Source: CF-96 sp028287605 (GTDB lineage Bacteria > Chloroflexota > Dormibacteria > Aeolococcales > Aeolococcaceae). From it: a stretch of DNA of 44,456 bases. The translations under genes were made by a program, and so were the position numbers. Positions 15,959 to 23,491 of the stretch are shown one piece after another (within the stretch, counting starts at the first letter, position 1; each line of letters opens with the position of its first letter). The notes beneath the pieces were generated by a model. That model was not told the origin of the DNA, ran no database searches, and worked only from the letters and a program-made list of their open reading frames with translations. The stretch covers positions 1 through 44,456 of the forward strand of contig JAXDLT010000025.1 in the NCBI GenBank assembly GCA_034666465.1, given 5' to 3'.

Positions 15959-16380
15959 GCGAGACCCCGCCCGAGGTCCGGGCCGCCGGCGCCGTGGTCT
16001 GGCGGCGCGGGCCCGGCGGCGACCGCCGGTGGGCGATCATCCACCGCCCCCGGTACGACGACTGGAGCCTGCCCAAGGGCAAACTCGAGGAGGGGGAGAG
16101 CCTCGAGGAGGCGGCGGTGCGCGAGGTCCGGGAGGAGACCGGGCTGAGCGGACGCCTCGGGCCCCACGTCGGCACCACCCGCTACCTCGACGGTCGCGGC
16201 CGGACCAAGACCGCCGACTACTGGCTGATGGAGGCGCTCGACGGCGCCGACGGCTTCGAGCCCAACTCGGAGGTCGACGAGGTCCGCTGGCTCGACTCCG
16301 CCGAGGCGGCCGCGATGCTCAGCCACGACCACGACCGCGAGATCCTCGCCCGGGCCGCCGCCGCCCCGCCGTCGCGGTGA
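15955..16380 (+). CDS. Nudix hydrolase, MutT1-like
   Basis: A 141-residue Nudix protein. The Nudix box is complete, KGKLEEGESLEEAAVREV followed by REETGL, at about residues 40-64. The preceding AAGAVVWRR and WSLPKGK, and the following WLMEALDG with EVDEVRWL, match the diadenosine-polyphosphate and 8-oxo-dGTP hydrolase group (MutT1-like N-terminal domain). The C-terminal histidine phosphatase domain of mycobacterial MutT1 is absent. It is translationally coupled to the PhoP-like regulator. Housecleaning of nucleotides is the likely role; the substrate cannot be fixed from sequence. Confidence 0.9.
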
Positions 16381-16499
16381 CCATCAGGGGATCGTGACCG
16401 GCGTGTCATCGGATTCGCGCCCGCCTCCTGCGACAGTTCGGCTGCATCCCGGGTCCGCCGCCCGGCACGGTCGGGACGCTGAGAGAGGAGGCCACCGCC

Positions 16500-16613
16500 A
16501 TGATCCGTCGCGCCGCGTCGTGGATGGGCGAGACCGCCGTCGCCATGCTCCTCGCCCTGTGCGTCATCGCCATCAGCATGCCCGTCACGACCGTCGAGGC
16601 AGCGCTGAGGTAA
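16500..16613 (+). CDS. 37-residue membrane peptide
   Basis: A short open frame preceded by a strong GAGAGGAGG eight bases from the ATG. The peptide starts MIRRAASWMGET and continues with one hydrophobic segment (VAMLLALCVIAISMPVTTV) ending EAALR. It could be a single-span membrane peptide or a free signal-peptide-like product. The good ribosome binding site, basic start and hydrophobic core argue that it is translated, but I recognise no homologue. It lies 120 bases after the Nudix gene. Confidence 0.55.
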   Translation: MIRRAASWMGETAVAMLLALCVIAISMPVTTVEAALR

Positions 16614-16684
16614 GGTCCGCCTCGGTCGCGTCCGTGCGTCCTTTGTCAGCCGGGTCGGCCGGCACGCGCGGGTTCCGGCTCTTG

Positions 16685-16723
16685 GTCGGGCGCGGAGGCC
16701 TTCGGCCGTCCGCCGCGCCCGAC
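16685..16723 (+). terminator. Long perfect hairpin downstream of the small peptide gene
   Basis: GTCGGGCGCGG (16685-16695) and CCGCGCCCGAC (16713-16723) form an 11-bp perfect stem, with a nested AGGCC-TTCG-GGCC-like loop. There is no T tract, but it lies between convergent transcription units and may terminate or insulate either side. Confidence 0.45.
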
Positions 16724-16804
16724 TCATCGGCCGCCACGTTGACGGACGGTTTCGACTTCGGGCTGTGGGGGGCGCCCTTCAGCTTTCGCCTCCACCCGCG
16801 CGTG

Positions 16805-16839
16805 CCGTCCGCCCCTCCCGTCCGCCCCTCCCGTCCGCC
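16805..16839. repeat. 13-bp tandem repeat, 2.7 copies
   Basis: CCGTCCGCCCCTC occurs at 16805-16817 and 16818-16830, followed by a partial copy CCGTCCGCC at 16831-16839. It is noncoding, about 60 bases beyond the acyl-CoA dehydrogenase stop. The remaining sequence of 16614-16900 shows no gene. Confidence 0.7.
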
Positions 16840-16900
16840 GCAGATCGCAGCTCGCGGTGAGCCGAGAACGATCTCAGAGCCGGCCGGGTCGAGGGCTATC

Positions 16901-18067
16901 TCACCCCCGGGCCTTCTCGAGCAACCTTTTTGCGATGATGATCCGCTGGATCTCGTTGGTGCCCTCGCCGATGCAGAGCAGGGGCGCGTCGCGGTAGAGC
17001 TGCTCGATCTCGAACTCGCGGCTGAAGCCGTAGCCACCGTGGATGCGCATCGCCTCGTTGACCACCTCCATGCAGGTCTCGGTGGCGAAGAGCTTGGCCA
17101 TCCCCGACTCGAGGTCGGTGCGCTCGCCGCGGTCCTTGGTGCGGGCGGCCTTCTGGGTGAGCAGCCGCGCGGCCTCGATCTTGGTCGCCATGTCGGCGAG
17201 CTTGAACTGGATGGCCTGGTGCTCGGCGATCGGCTTCCCGAAGGTCTGGCGCTCCTGGGCGTACGCGAGGGCGAGCTCGAAGGCGCGCTGGGCGACGCCG
17301 ACCCCGCGGGCGGCGACGTTGATGCGGCCCACCTCGATGGCGGCCATCATCTGCTGGAAGCCGCGACCCTCGATCCCGCCGAGGAGGTTGGCCTCCGGCT
17401 GCCGGTTGCCGTCGAAGACCAGCTCGGTGGTCTCCACGCCCTTGTAGCCGAGCTTGTTGATGTGCTTGCTGGCGCTGAGGCCCGGGTACCTCTTCTCGGC
17501 GAGGATGCAGGCCATCCCCTTGTGCGCCGGCTTGGCGCTCGGGTCGGTCTTGACCAGAGTGGCGACGACGGTGGAGCGCTCACCGTTGGTGACCCACATC
17601 TTGGTGCCGTCGATGACGTACTCGCCGTTGTCGCGCACCGCGCGGGTGCGGATCGCCTGCACGTCCGAGCCGCAGTTGGGCTCGCTCATCGAGAAGGCGG
17701 CGTGGTACTCGCCGGTCGCCATCTTCGGGAGGAAGCGCTGCCTCTGCTCGTCGGTGCCGAACTGCTGCAGCAGGAAGGCGACGATGAAGTGGGTGTTGAT
17801 CACCCCGGTGATCGACATCCAGCCGCGCGCGATCTCCTCGCAGACCCGCGCGTAGGTCTCCATGTTCAGGCCGGCGCCGCCCCACCGCTCGTCGATGGCG
17901 AAGCCGAAGAAGCCCAGCTCCTTCATCTTGGCGACGATCGCCTCGGGGTAGGTGTCGTCGTACTCGAGGTGGTGGGCCACGGGGATGATCTCGCGCTCGA
18001 CGAAGTCGCGGACCAGGGCGATGACGTCGCGCTGCTCGGCGGTGAGCCCGTCCATGGTGCTCGCCAT
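16901..18067 (-). CDS. Acyl-CoA dehydrogenase
   Basis: A 388-residue flavoenzyme that introduces a double bond into acyl-CoA and passes electrons to ETF. N-terminal helices begin LTAEQRDVIALVRDFVEREI; the FAD/substrate region AAFSMSEPNCGSDVQAIRTRA is at about 130 and WVTNGERSTVVATLVKTD at about 165. The C-terminal helical domain has GRINVAARGVGVAQRAFELALAYA, then ERQTFGKPIAEHQ and MRIHGGYGFSREFEIEQLYRDAPLLCIGEGTNEIQR. The Glu in the last motif is the usual catalytic base position. The ATG overlaps the CitE stop by one base (TGATG), so the two form an operon. Specificity (short or branched chain) is not decided. Confidence 0.94.
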   Translation of the reverse strand: MASTMDGLTAEQRDVIALVRDFVEREIIPVAHHLEYDDTYPEAIVAKMKELGFFGFAIDERWGGAGLNMETYARVCEEIARGWMSITGVINTHFIVAFLLQQFGTDEQRQRFLPKMATGEYHAAFSMSEPNCGSDVQAIRTRAVRDNGEYVIDGTKMWVTNGERSTVVATLVKTDPSAKPAHKGMACILAEKRYPGLSASKHINKLGYKGVETTELVFDGNRQPEANLLGGIEGRGFQQMMAAIEVGRINVAARGVGVAQRAFELALAYAQERQTFGKPIAEHQAIQFKLADMATKIEAARLLTQKAARTKDRGERTDLESGMAKLFATETCMEVVNEAMRIHGGYGFSREFEIEQLYRDAPLLCIGEGTNEIQRIIIAKRLLEKARG

Positions 18068-19005
18068 CAGGAGGCCGCGGCGGCCTGCCGGGGCTCGAGG
18101 CCGGCCGCACGTCCTCGCAGGTAGAACTGCGTCGCCATCTTGCGCGACGCCTCGTCGATCATCTCGTCGCCGAGCATCACCGCCCCCTTGCGCTCGACCT
18201 CGGTGGCATGCCGGTAGGCCTCGAGGATGGCGGCGGCGCGCTCGAACTGCTCCTGGGTGGGGGTGAAGGCGGCGTTGCAGGCGTCGATCTGGCCGGGGTG
18301 GAGCACCCACTTGCCGTCGTATCCGAGCGTCGCCGCCCGGCGGGCCGCTCGGGTGTAGCCCTCGACGTCGCGGATGGCCAGGTAGGGACCGTCGACCACC
18401 TGGATTCCCGCCGCACGGGCGGAGACCGCCAGCTTGAAGAGCACGTAGTGGAAGGCGTCGCCCGGGTAGTCGGGCGAGCCGTTGGCCACCGTCAGGGAGG
18501 GCAGCTGCATCGCCGCCGAGAAGTCGGCGGGACCGTAGGTGAGGGTCTCCAGCCGCGGGCTGGAGAAGGCGATGGCGTCGGAGTTCATCAGGCCCTGGGC
18601 GTCCTCGACCTGCGCCTCGATGCCGATCCTCCCCGGCTCGAGGTCGAACTCCTGCTCGAGCTGGGTCAGGGCGCGGTCGACGAAGGCGATGTCGCCGGGG
18701 TTCTGCACCTTGGGGACCATGATGCAGTCGAGCACCGCGCCCGCCCCGCGGATCACCTCGAGCAGGTCGAGGAAGGCGTAGCGGCTGCCCACCTGGTTGA
18801 TCCGCACCACCCTGGTCTTGGTGCCCCAGTCGTGGGTGGTCAGCGCCTCGACGATCCTGCCGCGGGCGCCGGGCTTCTCCAGCGGGGCGCAGGCGTCCTC
18901 GAGGTCGAGGAACACCTCGTCGGCGGCGCTGGACGCGGCCTTCTCCATCATCCTGGGGTTGCTGCCGGGACAGGCCAGAACCGACCGGCGAAGGCGCTGG
19001 GGCAT
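18067..19005 (-). CDS. HpcH/HpaI-CitE family lyase (malyl-/citramalyl-CoA lyase-like)
   Basis: A 312-residue TIM-barrel enzyme of the CitE superfamily, which cleaves or forms C-C bonds of malyl-CoA, citramalyl-CoA or related compounds with Mg2+. Motifs are RSVLACPGSNPRMMEKA at about 7, DEVFLDLEDACAP at about 29 with the metal-binding acidic pair, VVRINQVGSRYAFLDL at about 65, IMVPKVQNPGD at about 95, IGIEAQVEDAQGLMN at about 126, and GKWVLHPGQIDACN at about 245. ATG 19005 is supported by GAGGAGG nine bases upstream. It is the first gene of an operon with acyl-CoA dehydrogenase. Context suggests organic-acid or branched-chain CoA breakdown. Confidence 0.88.
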   Translation of the reverse strand: MPQRLRRSVLACPGSNPRMMEKAASSAADEVFLDLEDACAPLEKPGARGRIVEALTTHDWGTKTRVVRINQVGSRYAFLDLLEVIRGAGAVLDCIMVPKVQNPGDIAFVDRALTQLEQEFDLEPGRIGIEAQVEDAQGLMNSDAIAFSSPRLETLTYGPADFSAAMQLPSLTVANGSPDYPGDAFHYVLFKLAVSARAAGIQVVDGPYLAIRDVEGYTRAARRAATLGYDGKWVLHPGQIDACNAAFTPTQEQFERAAAILEAYRHATEVERKGAVMLGDEMIDEASRKMATQFYLRGRAAGLEPRQAAAAS

Positions 19006-19078
19006 GGATGGGAACCTCCTCGCCCCCGGGGCCAGACGGCGAGGGCGCGCTGGACGGCTCTGTTCGGCCGTCCCGGAC

Positions 19079-19115
19079 ATTCTACCGAGGGACCTGAAAA
19101 TGACGCGTCGCGTCA
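19079..19115 (-). promoter_or_regulatory. Promoter and 15-bp palindromic operator of the citE-acyl-CoA dehydrogenase operon
   Basis: On the minus strand TAGAAT (19084-19079) is a good -10, giving a leader of roughly 65 bases to ATG 19005. At the -35 position lies a perfect palindrome, TGACGCG-T-CGCGTCA (19101-19115). No TTGACA-like box is present, so the palindrome may be an activator site or a repressor operator, for example for a TetR- or GntR-type acyl-CoA-responsive regulator. Confidence 0.6.
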
Positions 19116-19138
19116 GCCCGGGACCCTCGGCCGGGTGT

Positions 19139-19609
19139 TCAGTCCTCGCTGCGCGGGCGGGGAGGCGTGGGGGGGCGGTCGTCGGGCGGCGTCGGCCCGG
19201 AGGCGTCGTCCGGGGGCGTCTGACCGCCGAAGCCGGGGAAGCCCGGGAACCCGGGGAAGCCGCCCATGTTCCCGAAGAGCCGCTGCAGGTGCTCGGGACC
19301 GCCGAGGTCCTCCTGCACCCGCTCGACCAGCTGGCCGAGCAGCTCGTGCAGCCGGGGGTCGTCGACCAGCTTCTCCTGGATGCCCCCGAGCTGGCTCATC
19401 AGGTCCTTGACCGCCGCCTCCTGCGCCACCTGCATGAGCACCGGCTGCGAGGCCGCGGCTGCGACCATCTGGGACTGCTCGCGGAGCACCTCGAAGCCGC
19501 GGCAGGCGAGGCACTCGCCGCTGTGGTTGCAGCGGCAGAGCAGGGTCTTCAGCCGGTCGAGCTCGCGGTGGAGGCCGCTGAGGTCGAGCGGCGGCGGCTG
19601 CGCGTCCAC
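19139..19609 (-). CDS. Hypothetical protein with a four-cysteine cluster and PGF repeats
   Basis: A 156-residue protein. Residues about 24-38 read LLCRCNHSGECLACRGF, giving Cys spaced C-x-C and C-x2-C with an intervening His, a possible zinc or Fe-S site. A helical middle region follows (SQMVAAAASQPVLMQVAQEAAVKDLMSQLGG and LHELLGQLVERVQEDLGG), then a glycine/proline repeat (GGFPGFPGFPGFGG) and an acidic, proline-rich tail. There is no signal peptide. The GTG start is preceded by CATACT six bases upstream, again leaderless-like. I do not recognise the family. It sits just upstream of the CitE operon on the same strand. Confidence 0.65.
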   Translation of the reverse strand: MDAQPPPLDLSGLHRELDRLKTLLCRCNHSGECLACRGFEVLREQSQMVAAAASQPVLMQVAQEAAVKDLMSQLGGIQEKLVDDPRLHELLGQLVERVQEDLGGPEHLQRLFGNMGGFPGFPGFPGFGGQTPPDDASGPTPPDDRPPTPPRPRSED

Positions 19610-19655
19610 ATGCCCAGTATGGCACCGCGCGGCCGCTGCGGCCCGCGGCGGCCGG

Positions 19656-20834
19656 TCAGCCCAGGAATGCGAAGTGGGTGAAGTGGGCGACCAGGGCGCC
19701 GAGCAGGACCGGGAAGGTGACCAGCACCAGGCGGTCGACCCAGGGGTGGCGGCCGGCGAGGGCGAGGAGCACGAACACCGGGAAGACGGTGAGCAGGTAG
19801 CGGGCGCTGCTCTCCTGTGGGGTGACCAGCGACTCCCGGCAGACGATGGGGAGGATGCTCACCGCCGCGTAGGCGAGGTAGGAACCGGGCAGCCGGCCCC
19901 ACATCAGCGGGATCGAGACCACCAGCGTCAGCGAGCTCGCCAGATTGAGCACCTCCTCGGGGTGGCCACCGGCGAGGACGGTGCGCAGGCTGTCGTGGAG
20001 CGCCGTCCAGGGCGCCACGGGGTGGTTTCCCCAGATCTCCCGCTGGAGGGCGAGCACCCCGCCGGGGACGCCGAGGTGCACCCTGCTCCAGAGGTCCCAC
20101 CCGGCGGCGGCGAGCAGGGGGAGGAGGATGGCGAGGTGCGCGGGCCGGAGCGGGAACCGGCCCTCCGCCCGGCGCCGTCGAGCGTCGGCGACCACCTCGA
20201 TGAGCAGGGCCGCGACCAGGAGCGCCCCGGTCGGGCGGCAGAGGGCGGCGAGCGCCGCCAGCGCCCCGGCGACGGGCAGGCGCCCACGCCGGGCGGCCAG
20301 CAGCGCGCCGGCGGCGAGCAGCAGGAAGAGCGACTCGGTGAAGGCGGCGAGCAGGAAGAACGCCAGCGGTGCGACGGCGAGGTAGAGGATGGTGCGGTCG
20401 GCGGTGCCCCGGTCGAGGTCGCCGGCGACGAGGTGGTGGAGCACCACCAGCGCGGCGACCAGCGCCACGGTGCTGAGCAGCAGCCCGGCGACGGCGGGGT
20501 TGCCCCCGACCAGCGGCGCGAGCAGGTGGACGGCGCCCGGGAAGAGGGGGAAGAAGGCGGCGTCGGGGTCTCCGTTGCCGTAGCCGCTGCGGGCGATGTG
20601 CTCGTACCAGAGCGCGTCCCAGCGCTGCCAGGGGCCCACCCAGGGCCAGAGCCGCGAGCCCTGGGGGAGGAGCAGCTCCAGGTGGTCGCCGCCCACGCCG
20701 GTGATCGGGTAGAGGATCACGGAGGCCCAGGCGATCAGCCCGAGGGAGGCGCGCAGGCCGAGCACGATGGCCAGGGCCTGGCGCAGCGCCGGGTCGCCCA
20801 GCGCCCCCCGGGCCCGGGTCAGCCCCCGGACCAC
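19656..20834 (-). CDS. Polytopic mannosyltransferase-like protein (PIG-V/GT-C type)
   Basis: About 392 residues with eight or more hydrophobic segments. Features include an early loop WQRWDALWYEHIARSGYGN at about 62, typical of PIG-V-like GT-C enzymes, then DAAFFPLFPGAVHLLAPL, ESLFLLLAAGALLAARRGR at about 155 and LAALCRPTGALLVAALL. GT-C enzymes transfer sugars from polyprenyl-phosphate donors on the outer membrane face. The start is uncertain: GTG 20834 is chosen because it overlaps the end of the upstream PMT-like gene, consistent with an operon, and homology begins soon after. The donor and acceptor are unknown; envelope glycan or protein glycosylation is likely. Confidence 0.82.
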   Translation of the reverse strand: MVRGLTRARGALGDPALRQALAIVLGLRASLGLIAWASVILYPITGVGGDHLELLLPQGSRLWPWVGPWQRWDALWYEHIARSGYGNGDPDAAFFPLFPGAVHLLAPLVGGNPAVAGLLLSTVALVAALVVLHHLVAGDLDRGTADRTILYLAVAPLAFFLLAAFTESLFLLLAAGALLAARRGRLPVAGALAALAALCRPTGALLVAALLIEVVADARRRRAEGRFPLRPAHLAILLPLLAAAGWDLWSRVHLGVPGGVLALQREIWGNHPVAPWTALHDSLRTVLAGGHPEEVLNLASSLTLVVSIPLMWGRLPGSYLAYAAVSILPIVCRESLVTPQESSARYLLTVFPVFVLLALAGRHPWVDRLVLVTFPVLLGALVAHFTHFAFLG

Positions 20835-22258
20835 GTCCGGAAGGGATAGAGCGCCTCGAACCAGTAGCCGAGGATGCAGACGTAGCCGGCGAGGACCGCC
20901 CGCGGCAGGCCCGGGTGGGAGAGCAGGCGCGCCACCGCGAGGTACACGGCGGGGAGCACGATCACCATGTAGTAGAGGTAGCTGATCCGGTTGCCGAAGG
21001 AGCCGAGCGGCGCCGCGGCGACCAGGAAGGGGATGAAGGTCCCCAGGAACCAGGCGACGGCGAACAGGGAGAGGTCGTCGCGGTCCCGGCGGGCGGTGTG
21101 CACGGCGAGGAAGAGGGCGGGCAGGGCGAGCAGGATGATCGCCGGGTTCATCAGGCCCTGGAACGCGACCACGGGATGGGTGGCGGTCACCTTGCCGTCG
21201 CTGAGCACGTTGGTGTTGACCGTGTAGTAGTTGATCGGCTCCTGGTTGAGCAGCCACTGCCAGGGGTAGGAGGCGATGCCCTCGGGGCCGTGGGGGTTGG
21301 TGAGCTTGGCGGCGTAGTCGAACATCGCCCGGGTGTGCACCAGGGGGTTGTGGTACGCCGACCAGAAGTGGTCGAGGCCGTAGAGCGCGCCCAGGTAGAC
21401 GAGCATCGCCACCGCCGCGCAGGTGGCCAGCGGGGCCAGCCGCTCGACCGCCCGGCGTCCCAGCGGGAGCTCGGTCCCCCGGCTGCGCAGCAGCACCCGG
21501 CCGGCCTCGAGCAGGGCGAGGGCGACCAGCGCGTAGGGGGCCACCAGCTTCACGCACCCCCCCAGCCCGAGCATGGCGCCGGCGAGCACCGGGCGGTCGC
21601 GGAGGTACAGGGCGGCGGCGGCGAGCATGAAGACGACCACGAAGACGTCGAGGGTGGCGATGCGCCCGTGCACCATCGACAGGTTGTCGGCAGCCATCAG
21701 CCCGGCCGCCCCCAGTGCCAGCCAGGCGCTGCCGCCGGCGGCCCGCACCACCCAGAACATGGCGAGGATGGCCAGGCTGCCGAAGGTCAGGGGGAGGATG
21801 CGCCAGCCCAGCGCCCCGTCGCCGAAGACGCGCATGCCGACGGCGATCAGCAGCTTGCCCAGGGGCGGGTGCTCCTGGTTGGGGTCGAGCCCCGCGGGCG
21901 AGCCGGCGTAGTGGTCGGCGCCGGCGACATGGATCCCGAGGATCACCCGGGCGGCGTTGACGTAGTAGGCCTCGTCGAAGATCAGCGCCCTGGAGGGGTG
22001 GTCGAGCCACCAGGCCCGCGCTCCCACCGAGAGCAGCGAGACCAGCGCCAGCAGCGCGTGGGGCGTGCGCGGACGGGCGAGCAGGGCCGCGCCTCGGGCC
22101 CGGAGGCGGCGGGTGAGGGAGGCGGCCGGGACGGGGGCGGTCGCGGTCTCCAGCGTGGTGCGTCCTCCTGGCCTTCCCCCCGGCTGCGCCCGGGCGACGG
22201 GGGATGGTAGCGAGGCCGGCGCCGGGGAGTTCGCGGCGAGTGAAAGTTTGGCGGGCAC
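20819..22258 (-). CDS. PMT-family (GT39) dolichyl/polyprenyl-phosphate mannosyltransferase-like protein
   Basis: A 479-residue polytopic membrane enzyme. The first luminal loop has IFDEAYYVNAARVILG at about 93, with the acidic DE pair of the catalytic site, and LDPNQEHPPLGKLLIAVGM at about 124, the hallmark of the PMT family. Later motifs are DNLSMVHGRIATLDVFVV at about 188 and GLGGCVKLVAPYALVAL. It ends YWFEALYPFRTWSGG. Such proteins O-mannosylate secreted proteins in actinobacteria. It forms an operon with the PIG-V-like gene and is divergent from a secreted surface protein rich in Thr/Pro, a possible substrate. The start (GTG 22258) is the longest reasonable choice. Confidence 0.88.
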   Translation of the reverse strand: MPAKLSLAANSPAPASLPSPVARAQPGGRPGGRTTLETATAPVPAASLTRRLRARGAALLARPRTPHALLALVSLLSVGARAWWLDHPSRALIFDEAYYVNAARVILGIHVAGADHYAGSPAGLDPNQEHPPLGKLLIAVGMRVFGDGALGWRILPLTFGSLAILAMFWVVRAAGGSAWLALGAAGLMAADNLSMVHGRIATLDVFVVVFMLAAAALYLRDRPVLAGAMLGLGGCVKLVAPYALVALALLEAGRVLLRSRGTELPLGRRAVERLAPLATCAAVAMLVYLGALYGLDHFWSAYHNPLVHTRAMFDYAAKLTNPHGPEGIASYPWQWLLNQEPINYYTVNTNVLSDGKVTATHPVVAFQGLMNPAIILLALPALFLAVHTARRDRDDLSLFAVAWFLGTFIPFLVAAAPLGSFGNRISYLYYMVIVLPAVYLAVARLLSHPGLPRAVLAGYVCILGYWFEALYPFRTWSGG

Positions 22259-22409
22259 TCCGCGTTACATGAGCGCCGGGTCCAGGGGTCCCAGACCGTG
22301 TTGGTGGCACGGGGGACGTCATGGGTCCGGTGGAAGGGTGCAGGCCGGCGGGACTGCCATAGCAACCGGGTGCGTGCCCGAGGTGGCCGCACAGCGAGGT
22401 GACGTCCCA

Positions 22410-23144
22410 GTGGTCCGACCGACTGTTTCTCACAACCAGGCGCGTGTGCTCGGCGTCGTGCTCGGCGTGTCCGGGTTCGCGTTCGCATCCGTCTCCGGGC
22501 TCGCCGCCAGCCATGTCGCGGCGGACTCGAAGATCGCTGACAACAAGGTCTGGGTGACCGCCAAGGGGTCCGACGCCGGCCCCCCCGCCGGTGACTTCGT
22601 CCGAGTCATCAGCGACTGCAAGGACGTCAGCGTGTGGGGCAACGACCTCCACAACAAGAGTGGCGAGTTCACCGTCTACTTCGACGATCACGACGGCAAG
22701 GACCGGCAGGTCGAGGACATGACCTGGAAGTTCGACAAGGGTGGCAAGGACAAGCAGGTCATCGCCACCATCGACGCCCGCGAGCTCATCAGTGATCTCA
22801 AGGACAAGGGCTTCACCGCGCAGGACAACGGCTGGCACATCGACCTGAAGTTCAAGGACCCCGAGCGCGAGGTGGAGTTCATCCTCGACAACTCCTGCAA
22901 GTCCGAGAGCGGCGGTGGCGGTGGCGGTGGCGAGCACAGCCCCACCCCGACCGAGACGACCCCGACCCCGGTGATCTCGACGCCTCCCGCGCCCGTGAAG
23001 GCGGTCAGCGCCCAGGCCCCGAAGGCCGCGGCCGTGCCCCAGACCGGCGCGGACGCTCCCTTCCTCACCGGCATGGCGCTCATGTCGATGGGTGGCGCCG
23101 CTCTCGGCTTCGCCCGGAAGCTGGGGGGCCGGAAGGGTCTCTGA
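22410..23144 (+). CDS. Secreted, putatively wall-anchored protein with PQTG tail
   Basis: A 244-residue protein. The N-terminus has a basic region and hydrophobic core (ARVLGVVLGVSGFAFASVSGL) ending ASHVAADS, a signal peptide. The mature part (about 45-170) is lysine/aspartate-rich with beta-type patterns (VWVTAKGSDAGPPAG, FTVYFDDHDGKDRQVEDMTW). A seven-glycine linker and a Thr/Pro segment (HSPTPTETTPTPVISTPPAP) follow. The end is AVPQTGADAPF, a hydrophobic stretch and a basic KLGGRKGL, the layout of a sortase signal with VPQTG in place of LPxTG. No sortase gene is in the window. The GTG start has GAGGT nine bases upstream. Function of the core domain is unknown. Confidence 0.72.
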   Translation: MVRPTVSHNQARVLGVVLGVSGFAFASVSGLAASHVAADSKIADNKVWVTAKGSDAGPPAGDFVRVISDCKDVSVWGNDLHNKSGEFTVYFDDHDGKDRQVEDMTWKFDKGGKDKQVIATIDARELISDLKDKGFTAQDNGWHIDLKFKDPEREVEFILDNSCKSESGGGGGGGEHSPTPTETTPTPVISTPPAPVKAVSAQAPKAAAVPQTGADAPFLTGMALMSMGGAALGFARKLGGRKGL

Positions 23145-23181
23145 CCCTGGGAATCGATCTCCAAGGTTGACGTGACACAGG

Positions 23182-23220
23182 AGGGCCGTCCCGGCCGGAC
23201 CGGGGCGGCCCTCTTCTTCG
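23182..23220 (+). terminator. Rho-independent-like terminator after the surface protein
   Basis: AGGGCCG (23182-23188) pairs with CGGCCCT (23206-23212), with an inner TCCCGG/CCGGGG extension, followed by CTTCTTC. It starts 38 bases after the stop and is the clearest terminator for that gene. Confidence 0.65.
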
Positions 23221-23272
23221 CTCCCCACCCAGGGCCGCGGCGGGCCGCCATGGAGCCGTCACGCTTGGGACT

Positions 23273-23318
23273 CCCACACGGTGGGTAGTTTCAGATATAG
23301 TCCTTTCCGGCGAAAGGA
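23273..23318 (+). promoter_or_regulatory. Promoter region of the helicase gene with operator-like repeats
   Basis: TATAGT at 23296-23301 is a strong -10. In place of a -35 there is the inverted repeat CCCAC-ACG-GTGGG (23273-23285). Immediately after the -10, TCCTTTC-CGGC-GAAAGGA (23301-23318) forms a 7-bp hairpin at the expected transcript start. A leader of about 180 bases to the coding start shows no other clear element. Confidence 0.5.
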
Positions 23319-23491
23319 TTCGTGCGCAGCTCCGGGTGGACGCCTGCGTCGCCCGCCGCCGTGCGCCGGTCGTGAGACCGCCGCGTGCGTACGAAGACCT
23401 CGCCTGAGCTCTCGCGCCGGTGCGTCGCACGCATGGACGGCGCTCTCGAGGTTGACCTCCCCTGATCGCTCCCGACCTCGCAATCGACAGG

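Noticed and set aside
16805..16839. CRISPR-like short repeats
   Set aside because: The units are 13 bases and directly adjacent, without spacers.
20850..23228. Continuation of the PIG-V frame upstream to 23228 (1190 codons)
   Set aside because: The extra 790 codons overlap the PMT-like gene and the surface-protein gene antisense and are Arg/Pro-rich; only the part after about 20834 has membrane segments and family motifs.
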